DNA of 64,000 nt from Massilia yuzhufengensis (GCF_900112225.1 NZ_FOLD01000001.1:62001-126000), one strand, 5' to 3'. Positions 35,841 to 45,451 are shown, numbered from the stretch's first letter. The notes: generated by a model not told the origin, from the letters alone. Program-made: numbers and translations.

Positions 35841-36919
35841 GGGTTTAGCTCATAACGCACGTCGCGCCGGTCTTCGGCCTGCAGGCCTTCCACCAGGTAG
35901 GCATCCCAGCCCAGCCGTCCCTCGTCGCCTTCCAGCCGCACGTTGCGCACGTCCGCGGCCAGCAGCACCAGCTCCACTTCGTACTCGAGCGACAGCCCGG
36001 TGAACATCGCCAGCATGCTGCGCAGCGCCCGCGCGGCCAGCCCGCCGGGCAGGAAGTTATTAAAACCGGGCCGGTCCAGCGGCCCCACCACCAGGCGCAG
36101 GCGCAGGTCGCGCTGCCACACCCGCGCGCCGGCGATGGCGCCGACACCCAGCACGGCATTGCCGCGGCCCAGGATGGTCTGCTGGGCCAGCGGCACGTCG
36201 TACCAGCAGCCGACGAATTGTTCGGCCACCACCGGTTGCCCGAAATACTCGGACAGCACGCGCGCCAGCTGGACGCTCGAGGTGGGCCGGTGCCGCACCG
36301 ACGCGGCGAAATAGGCGATCGACTCGTCCAGCACCGCGCCGTCTTCGCTGCCGGCCAAACGCCGGCGCAGGGAATGGTCGCCCAGGCCGGCCAGGCTCAG
36401 GAGCAGCGGCAGGAAGGCGTCCTGGCCGTCGAGCTGGTATTGCAGGGCCAGCCGGTACTTGCGCCAGGCTTCGTAGAACAGCGCCAGCGAGCGGTTCGAG
36501 AAGGTATCGAGGAAGGCGCGCGCGCCCTCGTCCTTTTCCTGCCACTGGTGCTCGGCGAGTCGCTCGGTGTAGTGCAGCGGCAGCACGCCATTGCCGCCGA
36601 GCAGGCCCATGAAGGACGGCGTCAGGCGCACGTAGCGCAGCGCGCCGTCTTCCAGCGCCGTGGCCAGGCTGGCCGCCTTCGGTGCGATGTCGCGCGGCTC
36701 GGCGTGGATCGCCTCGACCTGGCTGGCCGGAAAGCCCAGCGACAGCGAATTCTGGAAGCGCAGGAGTTGCGGGACCAGCCCGCCGGACGGCTTGCCGCGC
36801 CGGCGCAGCCACAGTTCGAGCATGCGCACCGCCTGGAAATACTCGAAGCGGTAGGGCTCGCGAAACAGGCGCTCGATTACAGCAGGCTCAAATCGCCGCT
36901 GCGTGGCGGGCAGGTCAAT
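35837..36919 (-). CDS. tssG: T6SS baseplate protein TssG, probable ATT start
   Basis: TssG (VasB/ImpH family) forms the T6SS baseplate wedge with TssE and TssF. The first standard start, GTG 36829, would remove the conserved N-terminal region: the frame upstream reads VIERLFREPYRFEYFQAV, the hallmark of TssG, and continues open into the end of tssF. No ATG, GTG or TTG exists there. ATT at 36917-36919 has GGAGAAG with 7 bases spacing, so I place the start there, giving 360 residues and a 43-base overlap with tssF. CTG at 36911-36913 is an alternative. The body (LRLVVGPLDRPGFNNFLPGG, MFTGLSLEYEVELVL) is clear. Confidence 0.88.
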   Translation of the reverse strand: MDLPATQRRFEPAVIERLFREPYRFEYFQAVRMLELWLRRRGKPSGGLVPQLLRFQNSLSLGFPASQVEAIHAEPRDIAPKAASLATALEDGALRYVRLTPSFMGLLGGNGVLPLHYTERLAEHQWQEKDEGARAFLDTFSNRSLALFYEAWRKYRLALQYQLDGQDAFLPLLLSLAGLGDHSLRRRLAGSEDGAVLDESIAYFAASVRHRPTSSVQLARVLSEYFGQPVVAEQFVGCWYDVPLAQQTILGRGNAVLGVGAIAGARVWQRDLRLRLVVGPLDRPGFNNFLPGGLAARALRSMLAMFTGLSLEYEVELVLLAADVRNVRLEGDEGRLGWDAYLVEGLQAEDRRDVRYELNP

Positions 36920-38724
36920 AAGTCTTCTCCGGTTTTGTTCGACACGATCACCAGCTGGGTGAAACTGTTGGCATGCACATACAGGGCCAGGAAACGGTCG
37001 ACCACCTGGGCAAACGCATGGATGCCGCTGCCGACGAACGCTTCCTCATCGATGCTCAGGCGCACTTCGACGCCGCGCACCAGGCAGGTGAATGGATTCC
37101 CGGACAGCCAGGCCGTGGTGGGACGCTGGTGGATCGCCTTGATGCCGCCGACCTGGCGCTGCGACGACGGCGAGCGCGGCAGGTCGTACAGCGCCAGCAT
37201 CTCGCGGAAGGCATCGACCCCGCCCTCGGCCAGCGACAGGTGGTTGAGCGCCAGGTGCGAGATCAGGCGCCAGTGGGCGCCGCGCCCGCGGGCGAAACGG
37301 TAGGACGTGCTCGGTTTGCGCAGGAAGGCGATGGCGCGCACGCTCGCCCCCCCTTCCAGGAACAGGTCGCCGCCCTGCTGGCCATAGCTCAGGCTGGCGG
37401 GCAGGTCGCGGTTGGTGCAGGTGAGCTCGATATTGAGGGTGTCGGTTTCCACCTCGGCCGGATCGAAATCGATGTCGACGATCGAGACCTGGGTTTCGAA
37501 GCCGGGGCTCTTGTCGGCCAGCGACTCGTCGCGCCGGATCGCGTAGTAGTGGCCGGCGTCTTCCGGCGCCTGCGCATGTTTCAGCGCGTAATAGGGACGG
37601 AACTGCACCAGGGTTTCGCCCTGCGGCGTCTGGCGCACCAGGTTCAGCGATTCGATCGCGTAGACCTCGTAGGCAAAGGCGCGGCGCGCATCGGCCAGCA
37701 CCGGATAGCTGGCGCTCATGTGGGTCACGCGGATCGGCTCGCCGCGCTGGCGGAACAGGTTGATCACCGGCGTGCAGCCCAGCAGGACATTGTTGGTCGA
37801 CAGCGTGCCGAGCATGCGCGCCAGGTTCGAATCCGAGCGCAGACCCGACAGCGCCAGGTGCAGGGTGAGCGTACGCGCGCCCGGCGGCGCATGGGCGGCC
37901 AGCGTGCGCAGGTCGAGGTCGATGAAATTGAATTTTTCGGGAAAGCAGAAGTATTCGGTGAGCAGGCGATAGGACGCGTGCGAGCGCGCCGGAAAGTCGA
38001 TCAGCGATTCGTCGTCGTCGAAGCCGGCCGGATGCACGGGAATGGCCGGCAAGGCATTCCAGCGGCCGCTGCCGTCGGCTTCTACGTAGGCGGCGACGCT
38101 GCGCATGAACAGCGCGTCGCGCAGGGCGGCGCAGAACGACGGTTCGCCGTCGAGGAAGATGCGCAAGGCAGGCAGGTCGAGCAGGGCGATGGAACCCTGC
38201 TCGGCCGTGCAGGAAATGGATAGGCTGATGCTGGAAGAAGCATTGCCCGGCAGGCGCACGGCGTCGGGCGCGTCGATGATGGCGGAAAAACTGGCCCTGG
38301 CCAGCGCCAGCGCCAGCGGCGCCACCGTGACCGGATACACGGTGCGGAAGGTGCAGGCCGCGCCGCGCACGGGCCGCGTATTGAGCTGGGTGCCGCGCGC
38401 GATCACGCTGGCGCCGGCCTGCTTGGCCGCGCCGCCAAGGTCCAGGCGCGCGATCGAGCACGAAGGGAAGGGGCGCAGGTAGTGCGGATACAGCACCTCG
38501 AACAGCGCTTCGGTGAACTCCGGATAGTCGTCGTCGAGGCGCTTGGCGATGCGCGCGTTGAGCAGCGCGAACGATTCGATCATGCGCTCGGTGTGCGGGT
38601 CTTCGCACACTTCGCCGCTGATGAGCAAGCGGCCGGCGATGCGCGGGTAGCGTTCGGCGAACTCGCGCAGGTTGCGGCGCAGGTAGCCCAGTTCGCTTTC
38701 GTAGTAGGGCAGCATCTGGTCCAT
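36877..38724 (-). CDS. tssF: T6SS baseplate protein TssF
   Basis: A 615-residue VasA/ImpG family protein. The opening DQMLPYYESELGYLRRNLRE and PRIAGRLLISGEVCEDPH are diagnostic, as are LNLVRQTPQGETLVQFRPYY and the C-terminal RGVEVRLSIDEEAFVGSG. TssF and TssG form the wedge around the VgrG hub. The start is 3 bases after the tssE stop, in a leftward tssE-tssF-tssG operon. Confidence 0.95.
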   Translation of the reverse strand: MDQMLPYYESELGYLRRNLREFAERYPRIAGRLLISGEVCEDPHTERMIESFALLNARIAKRLDDDYPEFTEALFEVLYPHYLRPFPSCSIARLDLGGAAKQAGASVIARGTQLNTRPVRGAACTFRTVYPVTVAPLALALARASFSAIIDAPDAVRLPGNASSSISLSISCTAEQGSIALLDLPALRIFLDGEPSFCAALRDALFMRSVAAYVEADGSGRWNALPAIPVHPAGFDDDESLIDFPARSHASYRLLTEYFCFPEKFNFIDLDLRTLAAHAPPGARTLTLHLALSGLRSDSNLARMLGTLSTNNVLLGCTPVINLFRQRGEPIRVTHMSASYPVLADARRAFAYEVYAIESLNLVRQTPQGETLVQFRPYYALKHAQAPEDAGHYYAIRRDESLADKSPGFETQVSIVDIDFDPAEVETDTLNIELTCTNRDLPASLSYGQQGGDLFLEGGASVRAIAFLRKPSTSYRFARGRGAHWRLISHLALNHLSLAEGGVDAFREMLALYDLPRSPSSQRQVGGIKAIHQRPTTAWLSGNPFTCLVRGVEVRLSIDEEAFVGSGIHAFAQVVDRFLALYVHANSFTQLVIVSNKTGEDLLTCPPRSGDLSLL

Positions 38725-38727
38725 GCG

Positions 38728-39225
38728 TCACGCCCCCAGCACGGCGGCGCGCGATGCCTTGCTCGCCTTGCTGATGCTGTACTGCAGGGTCGAGGGCGTG
38801 AGGACGGCATCGAAATTCACCGGCTCCTGCGACACGCTCACCACCAGCACCGCCGTGATCGAAAAGTTCAGGCGATTGACGGAGTCGTCGCGCACATCGA
38901 GGTTGGCGCGGATGTTGCGCAGGCGCGGCTCGTGGCAGGCGATGGTCTTTTCGATGCTGGCGCAGATGGCGGCGCGGTCCGTTGGGCTGGACAGGCAGCG
39001 GTCGGCGAAATCGTTGAGCCCGTAGGTCACCATCGAGCGGCTGCATTCGGGGTAGGCCTTGAGCGCACTCTCTTCGATGCTCGAGCGCGTATTGAGCAGC
39101 GACTCGAGGTCGCGCGCGACCGCATCCTTGAGCTCGTCGATCGTCATCCGCTGCGCCGCGGTGCTGCCCCCGCGGTTCGGCACACCCAGCAGGCGGTCGA
39201 ACAGTCCCGGCGTGTATCCCTTCAT
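38728..39225 (-). CDS. tssE: T6SS baseplate protein TssE (gp25-like)
   Basis: A 165-residue gp25-like protein. TPGLFDRLLG near the N-terminus and the arginine-rich conserved stretch with IACHEPRLRNI (the EPRL motif needed for sheath assembly) are present. The ATG at 39225 has GGGGAAG 5 bases upstream. It is the first gene of the leftward baseplate operon, with 151 bases to the divergent tssK. Confidence 0.93.
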   Translation of the reverse strand: MKGYTPGLFDRLLGVPNRGGSTAAQRMTIDELKDAVARDLESLLNTRSSIEESALKAYPECSRSMVTYGLNDFADRCLSSPTDRAAICASIEKTIACHEPRLRNIRANLDVRDDSVNRLNFSITAVLVVSVSQEPVNFDAVLTPSTLQYSISKASKASRAAVLGA

Positions 39226-39376
39226 CAGGCTTCCCCCGAAAAACGAAATCCGATGTTGCCACGCCAAGCAGCGCCAACGTTTGATCAACTTCACATGGGT
39301 AACCCTTTCGAGAAGTTATGGTTTCTCGGTGATACGTTCCGCCAAATCCGATAAAACCTTGAGGGAAGGCAGAGAC
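39226..39376. promoter_or_regulatory. divergent control region between tssE and tssK
   Basis: A 151-base, relatively AT-rich spacer that must contain promoters for both T6SS operons. No convincing -35/-10 pairs or operator could be assigned by eye. Confidence 0.45.
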
Positions 39377-40717
39377 ATGACCAGCAAAGTCCTTTGGGGC
39401 GAAGGCCTGTTATTGCGTCCACAGCACTTCCAGCGCCAAGACCACTACCACGAGCAATGCCTCCATAAAAGCATCAAGGCCGTGCATCCCTACGCCTGGG
39501 GGGTCGAGGCCTTGCAGGTCGACCGCGAGGCGCTGTCCAACAACATGCTGCGGCTGCTGGCACTGTCGGTGCGCTTCCAGGACGGCGAGCTGGTCGATGC
39601 GCCGGAGATCGATGCGCTGCCGGAACCGGTGGACCTGAGCCTGCTCCCGCCGTCGCAGCAGGGCATCACCTATTCCATCGCCCTGCCCGCCCTGAAACCC
39701 TTCAGCGGCAACTTCGCGCCGCCCGGGCAGGCCAACAACACGGCGCGCTTCGTGCAGGCCAACCAGGACACGCCCGACCTGTATACCCAGGCCGCGCCGG
39801 TGCAGCTGGCTTACCTGAAAAAGGCGGTGCGGCTGGTGTCGGATGGCGAGCCGCGCGATTCTTACATTCACTTTCCGCTGCTGCGGCTGCGCCGCGCCGC
39901 CACCGGTGGCTTCGAGATGGACGAGAGTTTCGTGCCGCCGACCCTGGCGGTGGGCGCCGCACCGGTGCTGTACCAGCAGCTGCGCCGCCTGCTCGACGCG
40001 CTGCAGGCCAAGACGGCCGCGCTGTACGGGCACCAGCGCGAGCCGAGCCGCAACGTAGTGGAATTCCGCTCGGGGGACATGTCCTCGTTCTGGCTGCTGC
40101 ACACGGCCAGCTCCGCGTATGCGACGCTGACCCACCACTTCCACCATCCGGCGCTGCATCCGGAGCGCCTGTACGAGCAGTTGCTCGACGTGGCGGGTGG
40201 CTTGATGACGTTTTCCAAGAGCTGGACGCTGGGCGACTTGCCGCCCTACCAGCACGGCGACCCGGGGCCAGCCTTCGCCAAGCTGCACGCGATCATCCGC
40301 GAGCTGCTCGATACGGTGATCTCGTCGAAGTATTTCGCGATCGCGCTCAACGAAGTGCGGCCTTCGTACCACATCGGCGTGCTCGATTCCGGCAAGATCG
40401 ACGAGAAGACCACCTTCTACATTGCGGTGGTGGCGGCGATGCCCGCGGTGGAACTGGTGGACGTGGTGCCGCTGCGCTTCAAGATCGGCGCACCGGACGA
40501 TGTCGAGAAGTTCGTGCTCTCGGCCCTGCCGGGGGTGCGCCTGCAATATGCGCCGCAGCTGCCGGCCGCGGTGCCGGTGCGGCCCGAGACCTGTTATTTC
40601 GTGCTCGAAGCGAAAGGGCCGATGTACGAGCGCATGCTCAAGGCGCAATCGATCTCGATCTATGTCCCGGCCGGCTTGAAAGAGCTGCGCCTGGAACTGC
40701 TGGCCGTGGCTGCATGA
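39377..40717 (+). CDS. tssK: T6SS baseplate protein TssK
   Basis: A 446-residue ImpJ/VasE family protein that joins the baseplate to the membrane complex. The opening KVLWGEGLLLRPQHFQRQDH is characteristic, with YFAIALNEVRPSYHIGV and YFVLEAKGPMYERML towards the end. GAGGGAAGGC precedes the ATG at 39377. Its stop overlaps the vgrG start (ATGA), indicating coupled expression. Confidence 0.95.
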   Translation: MTSKVLWGEGLLLRPQHFQRQDHYHEQCLHKSIKAVHPYAWGVEALQVDREALSNNMLRLLALSVRFQDGELVDAPEIDALPEPVDLSLLPPSQQGITYSIALPALKPFSGNFAPPGQANNTARFVQANQDTPDLYTQAAPVQLAYLKKAVRLVSDGEPRDSYIHFPLLRLRRAATGGFEMDESFVPPTLAVGAAPVLYQQLRRLLDALQAKTAALYGHQREPSRNVVEFRSGDMSSFWLLHTASSAYATLTHHFHHPALHPERLYEQLLDVAGGLMTFSKSWTLGDLPPYQHGDPGPAFAKLHAIIRELLDTVISSKYFAIALNEVRPSYHIGVLDSGKIDEKTTFYIAVVAAMPAVELVDVVPLRFKIGAPDDVEKFVLSALPGVRLQYAPQLPAAVPVRPETCYFVLEAKGPMYERMLKAQSISIYVPAGLKELRLELLAVAA

Positions 40718-43533
40718 GGCCGGATTTTGCCGCCCTGGGCGCCGCCCTGGGCGTGTTCGGCACGGGCCTGAGCCAGCATGCGCGGCTGATCACCCTGGCC
40801 AGTGCCCAGGCTAGCCGCCTGCCCGAGTCACTGGTGGCGGAAGGCTTCAGCGGACGCGAGGCCGTCAACGAATTGTTCGCGTTCGACGTCGATGCGCTCA
40901 GCACGTCGACCGACCTCGACCTGGGTGTGTTCATTGGCGAAGAGCTGAGCATCGGCCTGCTGCAGCCCGATGGCAGCCGGCGCATGTGGCATGGCCTGTG
41001 TACCGCGGCGTCCTGGCTCGGCGCGGATGGCGGCGTGGCGCGTTATCGCCTGCGGCTGGAACCCGCGCTGGCCATGCTGGGCCTGCGCCGCGACAGCTAC
41101 CTCTTCCAGGACAAGACTGTCCGCGACATCGCCTGTGAATTACTTGCGGATTATCCACAGGTGCGTTTTGATTTTGACATCACCCAGGAGCTGCTGCCGC
41201 GGGCGGTCTGCACGCAATACCGCGAGAGCGACCTGGATTTTTTCACGCGCCTGCTGGCCTCGGAAGGCTTGAGCTGGCGCTTCGAGCACGACCAGGCGGA
41301 TGATGCAGAAGAAGGCGCGCATGGGCAGGCCAGGCACCGGCTGCTGGTGTTCGACAGCAGGGCGGCGGCGCCCGCGATGCCGGGCGGGGACGTGCTGCGC
41401 TTCCATGGCGTGCGCGCGACCGAGCTTGACGATGCGATCGACGGCTTCCGGGCGCGCCGGACGGTTGCGGCGAATGCCGTCACGATCAGCAGCTGGGATC
41501 CTGCGCAACTGCTGGCGCCTTCCTGCGAGCATGCGAGCGCGCTCGATGCGGGGGAGCTGCCGTCGCTGCCGGTCTATGACGGCAGCGGCGAACGCATCGC
41601 AAGCGAGCGCGGCGCGGCGGATACGCACAGCGAATTGATACTGCAAGCGCTGGAGCTCGACAACAAGGTGTTCGAGGGAACGGGCGCGGTGCGCAGGCTG
41701 GCGGCGGGACATGCCTTCCAGCTGACCCAGCACGACCGCTATGCGGATGGCGCCAACTTGTTCAAGGTGCTGTCGGTGCGGCATGAGGCGCGCAATAATT
41801 TCCAGACCGGCATCGCCGGCGACGGTGCAGTCCGTGTCGAGAACGGCAGCTACCGCAATGTGTTCGCCTGTGCGCGCGAGGTAGTGCCGCTGGTTCCGCG
41901 CCTGACGGCGGCGCCGCACCGGATCACGGCGCCCGGGCCGCAATGCGCACTGGTCGTCGGGCTGGCCGATGCGGTGTCGACCACCAACCGCGATCACCAG
42001 GTACGGGTCCAGTTTGCCTGGCAGCGCGGGGTGCGTCCGAACCCCGGCGGCGCGGCGCACAACACGGACGACAAAGGCTGCGCACCGGGCAACGAGACCT
42101 CGGGGACCTGGGTGCGGGTCGCCGAAGCGCTGGCCGGGCCCAACTGGGGCACGGTATTCACGCCCCGCATCGGGACCGAAGTGCTGGTCGATTTCATCGA
42201 AGGCGATATCGACCGGCCCGTCGTCGTCGCGCAGCTGTACAACGGCACCGATTTGCCGCCCTTCTCCGCCGGCGTCGATTCCGGCGCCAACCACGCCGGG
42301 GCGCTATCCGGGATCCATACCCGCAATCTTGATGGCAGCGGCTACAACCAGTGGCAGATCGACGATACGAGCGGCCAGGTGCGCATGCGGCTGGCCACCA
42401 GCCTCGCCGCCACCCAGCTGAACCTCGGCTACCTGATCCACCAGGAGCCGGGCACGGCCCAGCGCGGCGCATATCGCGGCAGCGGCTTCGAGCTGCGCAC
42501 CGATGCCTGGGCGGTGATCCGGGGCGGCGAAGGCGTGCTGCTGTCGACGCGCGCCCGTCCTGCGATGGGGAGCGGCGTGAGCTCGACGCAGATGGACGTG
42601 GCGGAAGCGGTGGCGCAATTCAAGAGCGCGCAGGAACTGGTTACCACGCTGGGCGAGGCGGCGGAGGCGCAGCAGGCGCTGTTCAGCAAGGATGCGGCTA
42701 AGGCGCAGGCGGAGTTCATCGAGCAGATCGATCCGCAGGCCAAGGGCAAATATGAGGGGCCGGTAAATGGGCAGGCGGCGCTCAAGGCGAAGGCAGGATC
42801 GCGCGAGCTCGATCCATCGCAGCCTGTGGAGAAGTTCGGTTCTCCCATCGTGCTGATGGATTCGGCGGCCGGCATCAACTGGGCCACGCCCGCCTCGACC
42901 GTGCTGTATGCGGGTAAGCACCTGCACTGGACTTCGCAGTCGGACGTGCACATGACGGCGGGGCACACGTTTTCAGCGGTGGCGGGCGGGGCCGCGAGTT
43001 TCTTTACGCATTCGGGCGGGATCCAGGCGATCGCGGCGAACGGGCCGGTGTCGATGCAGGCGCATACGGATGAGCTGGAGATCCTGGCGGACAAGGAGAT
43101 CACGGTGATCTCGGTGAATGACTGCATCGAGATCAAGGCCAAGGAAAAGATCGTGCTGCAGGCGGGACAGTCGTCGATCACGCTGGAGGGTGGGGATATT
43201 ACGTTTGCGTGTCCGGGGACGTTTTCGGTGAAGGGGGGGCAGCATGTTTTCGAAGCTGGAGCGAGTACTGCTGCGCAGCTTTCGAATCTTCCTGATAGCA
43301 GACCTAAAATTTGCAAAGAACAGTTTCGGGCGGTCGACGAGGTGACTGGTCTTCCTATAGCGGACGTGTCCTACAAAATCGTCCTTCAAGACGGAACAGC
43401 CGTTAACGGCCGTACAGATCATGACGGCAAAACCCAAACAGTCATGACAGCCGAGCCTACCAAATTAACAGTGCATTGGGGTATTGAAAGCACTGATTTT
43501 TATCATGAAGTAAATCATGATGAGAGGTGTTGA
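40714..43533 (+). CDS. vgrG: T6SS spike protein VgrG with C-terminal extension
   Basis: A 939-residue VgrG (TssI). Residues about 30-470 form the gp27-like hub (AVNELFAFDVDALS, YLFQDKTVRDIACELL, YRESDLDFFTRLLASEGLSW). The gp5-like OB and spike region follows (VQFAWQRGVRP, FTPRIGTEVLVDFIEGD), then a DUF2345 beta-helix to about 850. Beyond it, residues about 860-939 form a small extra domain (QFRAVDEVTGLPIADVSYKI) like the transthyretin-type adaptors that carry effectors. Its last 250 bases become AT-rich, as in the next genes, so this end was probably exchanged together with the effector. Confidence 0.94.
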   Translation: MRPDFAALGAALGVFGTGLSQHARLITLASAQASRLPESLVAEGFSGREAVNELFAFDVDALSTSTDLDLGVFIGEELSIGLLQPDGSRRMWHGLCTAASWLGADGGVARYRLRLEPALAMLGLRRDSYLFQDKTVRDIACELLADYPQVRFDFDITQELLPRAVCTQYRESDLDFFTRLLASEGLSWRFEHDQADDAEEGAHGQARHRLLVFDSRAAAPAMPGGDVLRFHGVRATELDDAIDGFRARRTVAANAVTISSWDPAQLLAPSCEHASALDAGELPSLPVYDGSGERIASERGAADTHSELILQALELDNKVFEGTGAVRRLAAGHAFQLTQHDRYADGANLFKVLSVRHEARNNFQTGIAGDGAVRVENGSYRNVFACAREVVPLVPRLTAAPHRITAPGPQCALVVGLADAVSTTNRDHQVRVQFAWQRGVRPNPGGAAHNTDDKGCAPGNETSGTWVRVAEALAGPNWGTVFTPRIGTEVLVDFIEGDIDRPVVVAQLYNGTDLPPFSAGVDSGANHAGALSGIHTRNLDGSGYNQWQIDDTSGQVRMRLATSLAATQLNLGYLIHQEPGTAQRGAYRGSGFELRTDAWAVIRGGEGVLLSTRARPAMGSGVSSTQMDVAEAVAQFKSAQELVTTLGEAAEAQQALFSKDAAKAQAEFIEQIDPQAKGKYEGPVNGQAALKAKAGSRELDPSQPVEKFGSPIVLMDSAAGINWATPASTVLYAGKHLHWTSQSDVHMTAGHTFSAVAGGAASFFTHSGGIQAIAANGPVSMQAHTDELEILADKEITVISVNDCIEIKAKEKIVLQAGQSSITLEGGDITFACPGTFSVKGGQHVFEAGASTAAQLSNLPDSRPKICKEQFRAVDEVTGLPIADVSYKIVLQDGTAVNGRTDHDGKTQTVMTAEPTKLTVHWGIESTDFYHEVNHDERC

Positions 43534-44856
43534 ATGAAAAGCGGGCAAACGGCACAAACCCAATTAAACAAAGATACCTTCACAGACGTTCCTGTGAAAG
43601 CTAAACGCAAAGTCACCTACAGATTCAACATAGTATCTCATCCAAAACTTAACCTTCCTTATGCGGTTACAGTGAACGGTCGCATACCAGATATTTATAA
43701 AGGTAAACCGAGAAAATTAGACACGGAAAGTGGATTTATAGTAATAGAGAATGTTTCTCCTGGCGAGAAAGTTTCGCTATATCTCAACAGCGATTCTTAC
43801 CCTAACTATAGAAATCACCCTGTATATTCTGTGACGCCAACGGATAGTGATGTACTTGTTATCGTCACGGAAAAAAAAGGGAAGCATACCGATACCGACA
43901 CACCAATAAAATCAATAGAAAACGCAGTTTCCGAAAAAAACAAAAAAATTGAAACACTCGTTGCCCCGTTGACTGGTGATATCTGGATGCGCCTATCGCA
44001 CAAATATACTGTACTAGAAATCGAAAATTTAATTCCTGCCGATACAAATCCGAGCGTCAAATTAGCCGTCAAGAGTATCTACGACGGACTGTCACAACCC
44101 AACCTTAAAATTTCTATTGCAGCGCCGAATTCCGCTCCCCAGCTAGTTACGTTATATTTTAACGACGCAGACAATGCACGAAAAAATATCACCAGCTTCG
44201 ATTTTCTTACCGATATCCTTACACGAGTGCATCCTGCTGCTTATGCAGCAGCTATTCAGGCCGCACTGGAAGCAGGCATAGCAGTTTTAAGGATTACATC
44301 AACATGGCGGCCAATGGAAGGATCGATAGCGCATCGCGCTGGACTAGGGCTAGACGTCAACGTTATCAACGATATCAGATTAAACAGACAAGAACTCACG
44401 AAGTCCAAAGCAATCGACACAGCCAACGTCAGCCAAAGTGAAAAAGAGCTGTTCGTGAAATTAACTGAAAAGAAAACTGCGAGAGACATTGCAGCACAAA
44501 AACTGGCACAGGCACAATCTGAACTGCGAAATGCAAAAAGTAATCCAGGACTTTTAATTTCGGCAAAACAAAATCTGCAGGGCGTTGAACAAGTGCACAA
44601 AATAGCAGTAGATGAACAGAAAAAGGCGGAAATCGCGTGGGGCCTCGAGAGAGACATGAATGAACCGGATGATATTCGACGCTTTCGGTCTGCACTCATC
44701 AAGTCGCAAAGCGTCACTCAGATTTATGACCCTTGGTTCATGGACGACAATACGCGCGACAACGTAGATCCTTCAGCAAATTTTCAAAAGACAAAAAACG
44801 AGATAACTCATGCTCACCATTTGCACATCACGGTTCGCGATGCGAGAATACTATGA
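43534..44856 (+). CDS. putative T6SS peptidoglycan peptidase effector (M15/LAS type)
   Basis: A 440-residue protein starting directly after the vgrG stop, visibly AT-rich compared with its neighbours. Residues 1-120 form a beta-rich domain (YRFNIVSHPKLNLPYAVTV). The zinc signature of LAS/M15 peptidases is present: ITSTWRP, then His267-x-x-Gly270-x-x-x-Asp274 (HRAGLGLD), and near the end His429-x-His431 (HHLHIT). About 150 residues separate the two halves, including a Lys/Gln-rich likely coiled coil (about 305-370). M15 enzymes cut D-Ala or cross-links in peptidoglycan. Position after vgrG and before a secreted small protein makes a toxin role likely. No signal peptide, as expected for VgrG delivery. 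Confidence 0.75.
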   Translation: MKSGQTAQTQLNKDTFTDVPVKAKRKVTYRFNIVSHPKLNLPYAVTVNGRIPDIYKGKPRKLDTESGFIVIENVSPGEKVSLYLNSDSYPNYRNHPVYSVTPTDSDVLVIVTEKKGKHTDTDTPIKSIENAVSEKNKKIETLVAPLTGDIWMRLSHKYTVLEIENLIPADTNPSVKLAVKSIYDGLSQPNLKISIAAPNSAPQLVTLYFNDADNARKNITSFDFLTDILTRVHPAAYAAAIQAALEAGIAVLRITSTWRPMEGSIAHRAGLGLDVNVINDIRLNRQELTKSKAIDTANVSQSEKELFVKLTEKKTARDIAAQKLAQAQSELRNAKSNPGLLISAKQNLQGVEQVHKIAVDEQKKAEIAWGLERDMNEPDDIRRFRSALIKSQSVTQIYDPWFMDDNTRDNVDPSANFQKTKNEITHAHHLHITVRDARIL

Positions 44857-45380
44857 AAAAGCTTAAGCATCTTAAACATGCGATGATTCTTCTTGCTTCG
44901 ACAATATACCCTATGAGTGCTTATTCACAAGATTCCAACGCTGATTATCCACCAATAAATATACAAGGCCTCGAATATGCAAATGCTTGCAGCCCTGACG
45001 AAAAAAAAGATTTGCGGAGATTATTATTTCAGAAAAAAATCAAAGACGCAGGAACAGCATGGGAGCTGATAGATTTATTGCTTTGCGCACCATTTACAAA
45101 TGAAAATTCAAAAAAAATGCAAAATGCTACCTTTAAAAAAATTAGAATGGAACTAGAGGGAACCGGCGAAGCTGGTCCATCCATCAAAATGAGATATATA
45201 AACCCGGCACTAGTTGAAGCACTTCTTGCTAAGAAGGAGGCATGGGACGCAAGCCTGTCCGTATCGGATGAGATTATAAAAGTGCACTATTTCGGAAATG
45301 AATATTGTGTACAAGAGCGCGTCATAAAATATTCAAAAAGAAAATGGAAACTTTTTTCGTATGGGCAAGCATGCGATTGA
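44853..45380 (+). CDS. putative periplasmic immunity protein for the M15-like effector
   Basis: A 175-residue, AT-rich gene overlapping the effector stop by 4 bases (ATGA). A signal peptide (MKKLKHLKHAMILLAS start, cleavage near SAYS-QDS, about residue 25) sends it to the periplasm, where a peptidoglycan-cutting toxin would act. The mature protein is small and mixed helical, with cysteines near its start (ANACSP), middle (LLLCAP) and end (NEYCVQE, GQACD) able to form disulfides. I recognise no known family. Immunity is inferred from position and export. Confidence 0.65.
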   Translation: MKKLKHLKHAMILLASTIYPMSAYSQDSNADYPPINIQGLEYANACSPDEKKDLRRLLFQKKIKDAGTAWELIDLLLCAPFTNENSKKMQNATFKKIRMELEGTGEAGPSIKMRYINPALVEALLAKKEAWDASLSVSDEIIKVHYFGNEYCVQERVIKYSKRKWKLFSYGQACD

Positions 45381-45451
45381 ATCGTTAAGTAGGCTTTATA
45401 AGCTATCAATTTTTTACAAAAATTTAACAATAACTCTTTTAAGGAATACTC

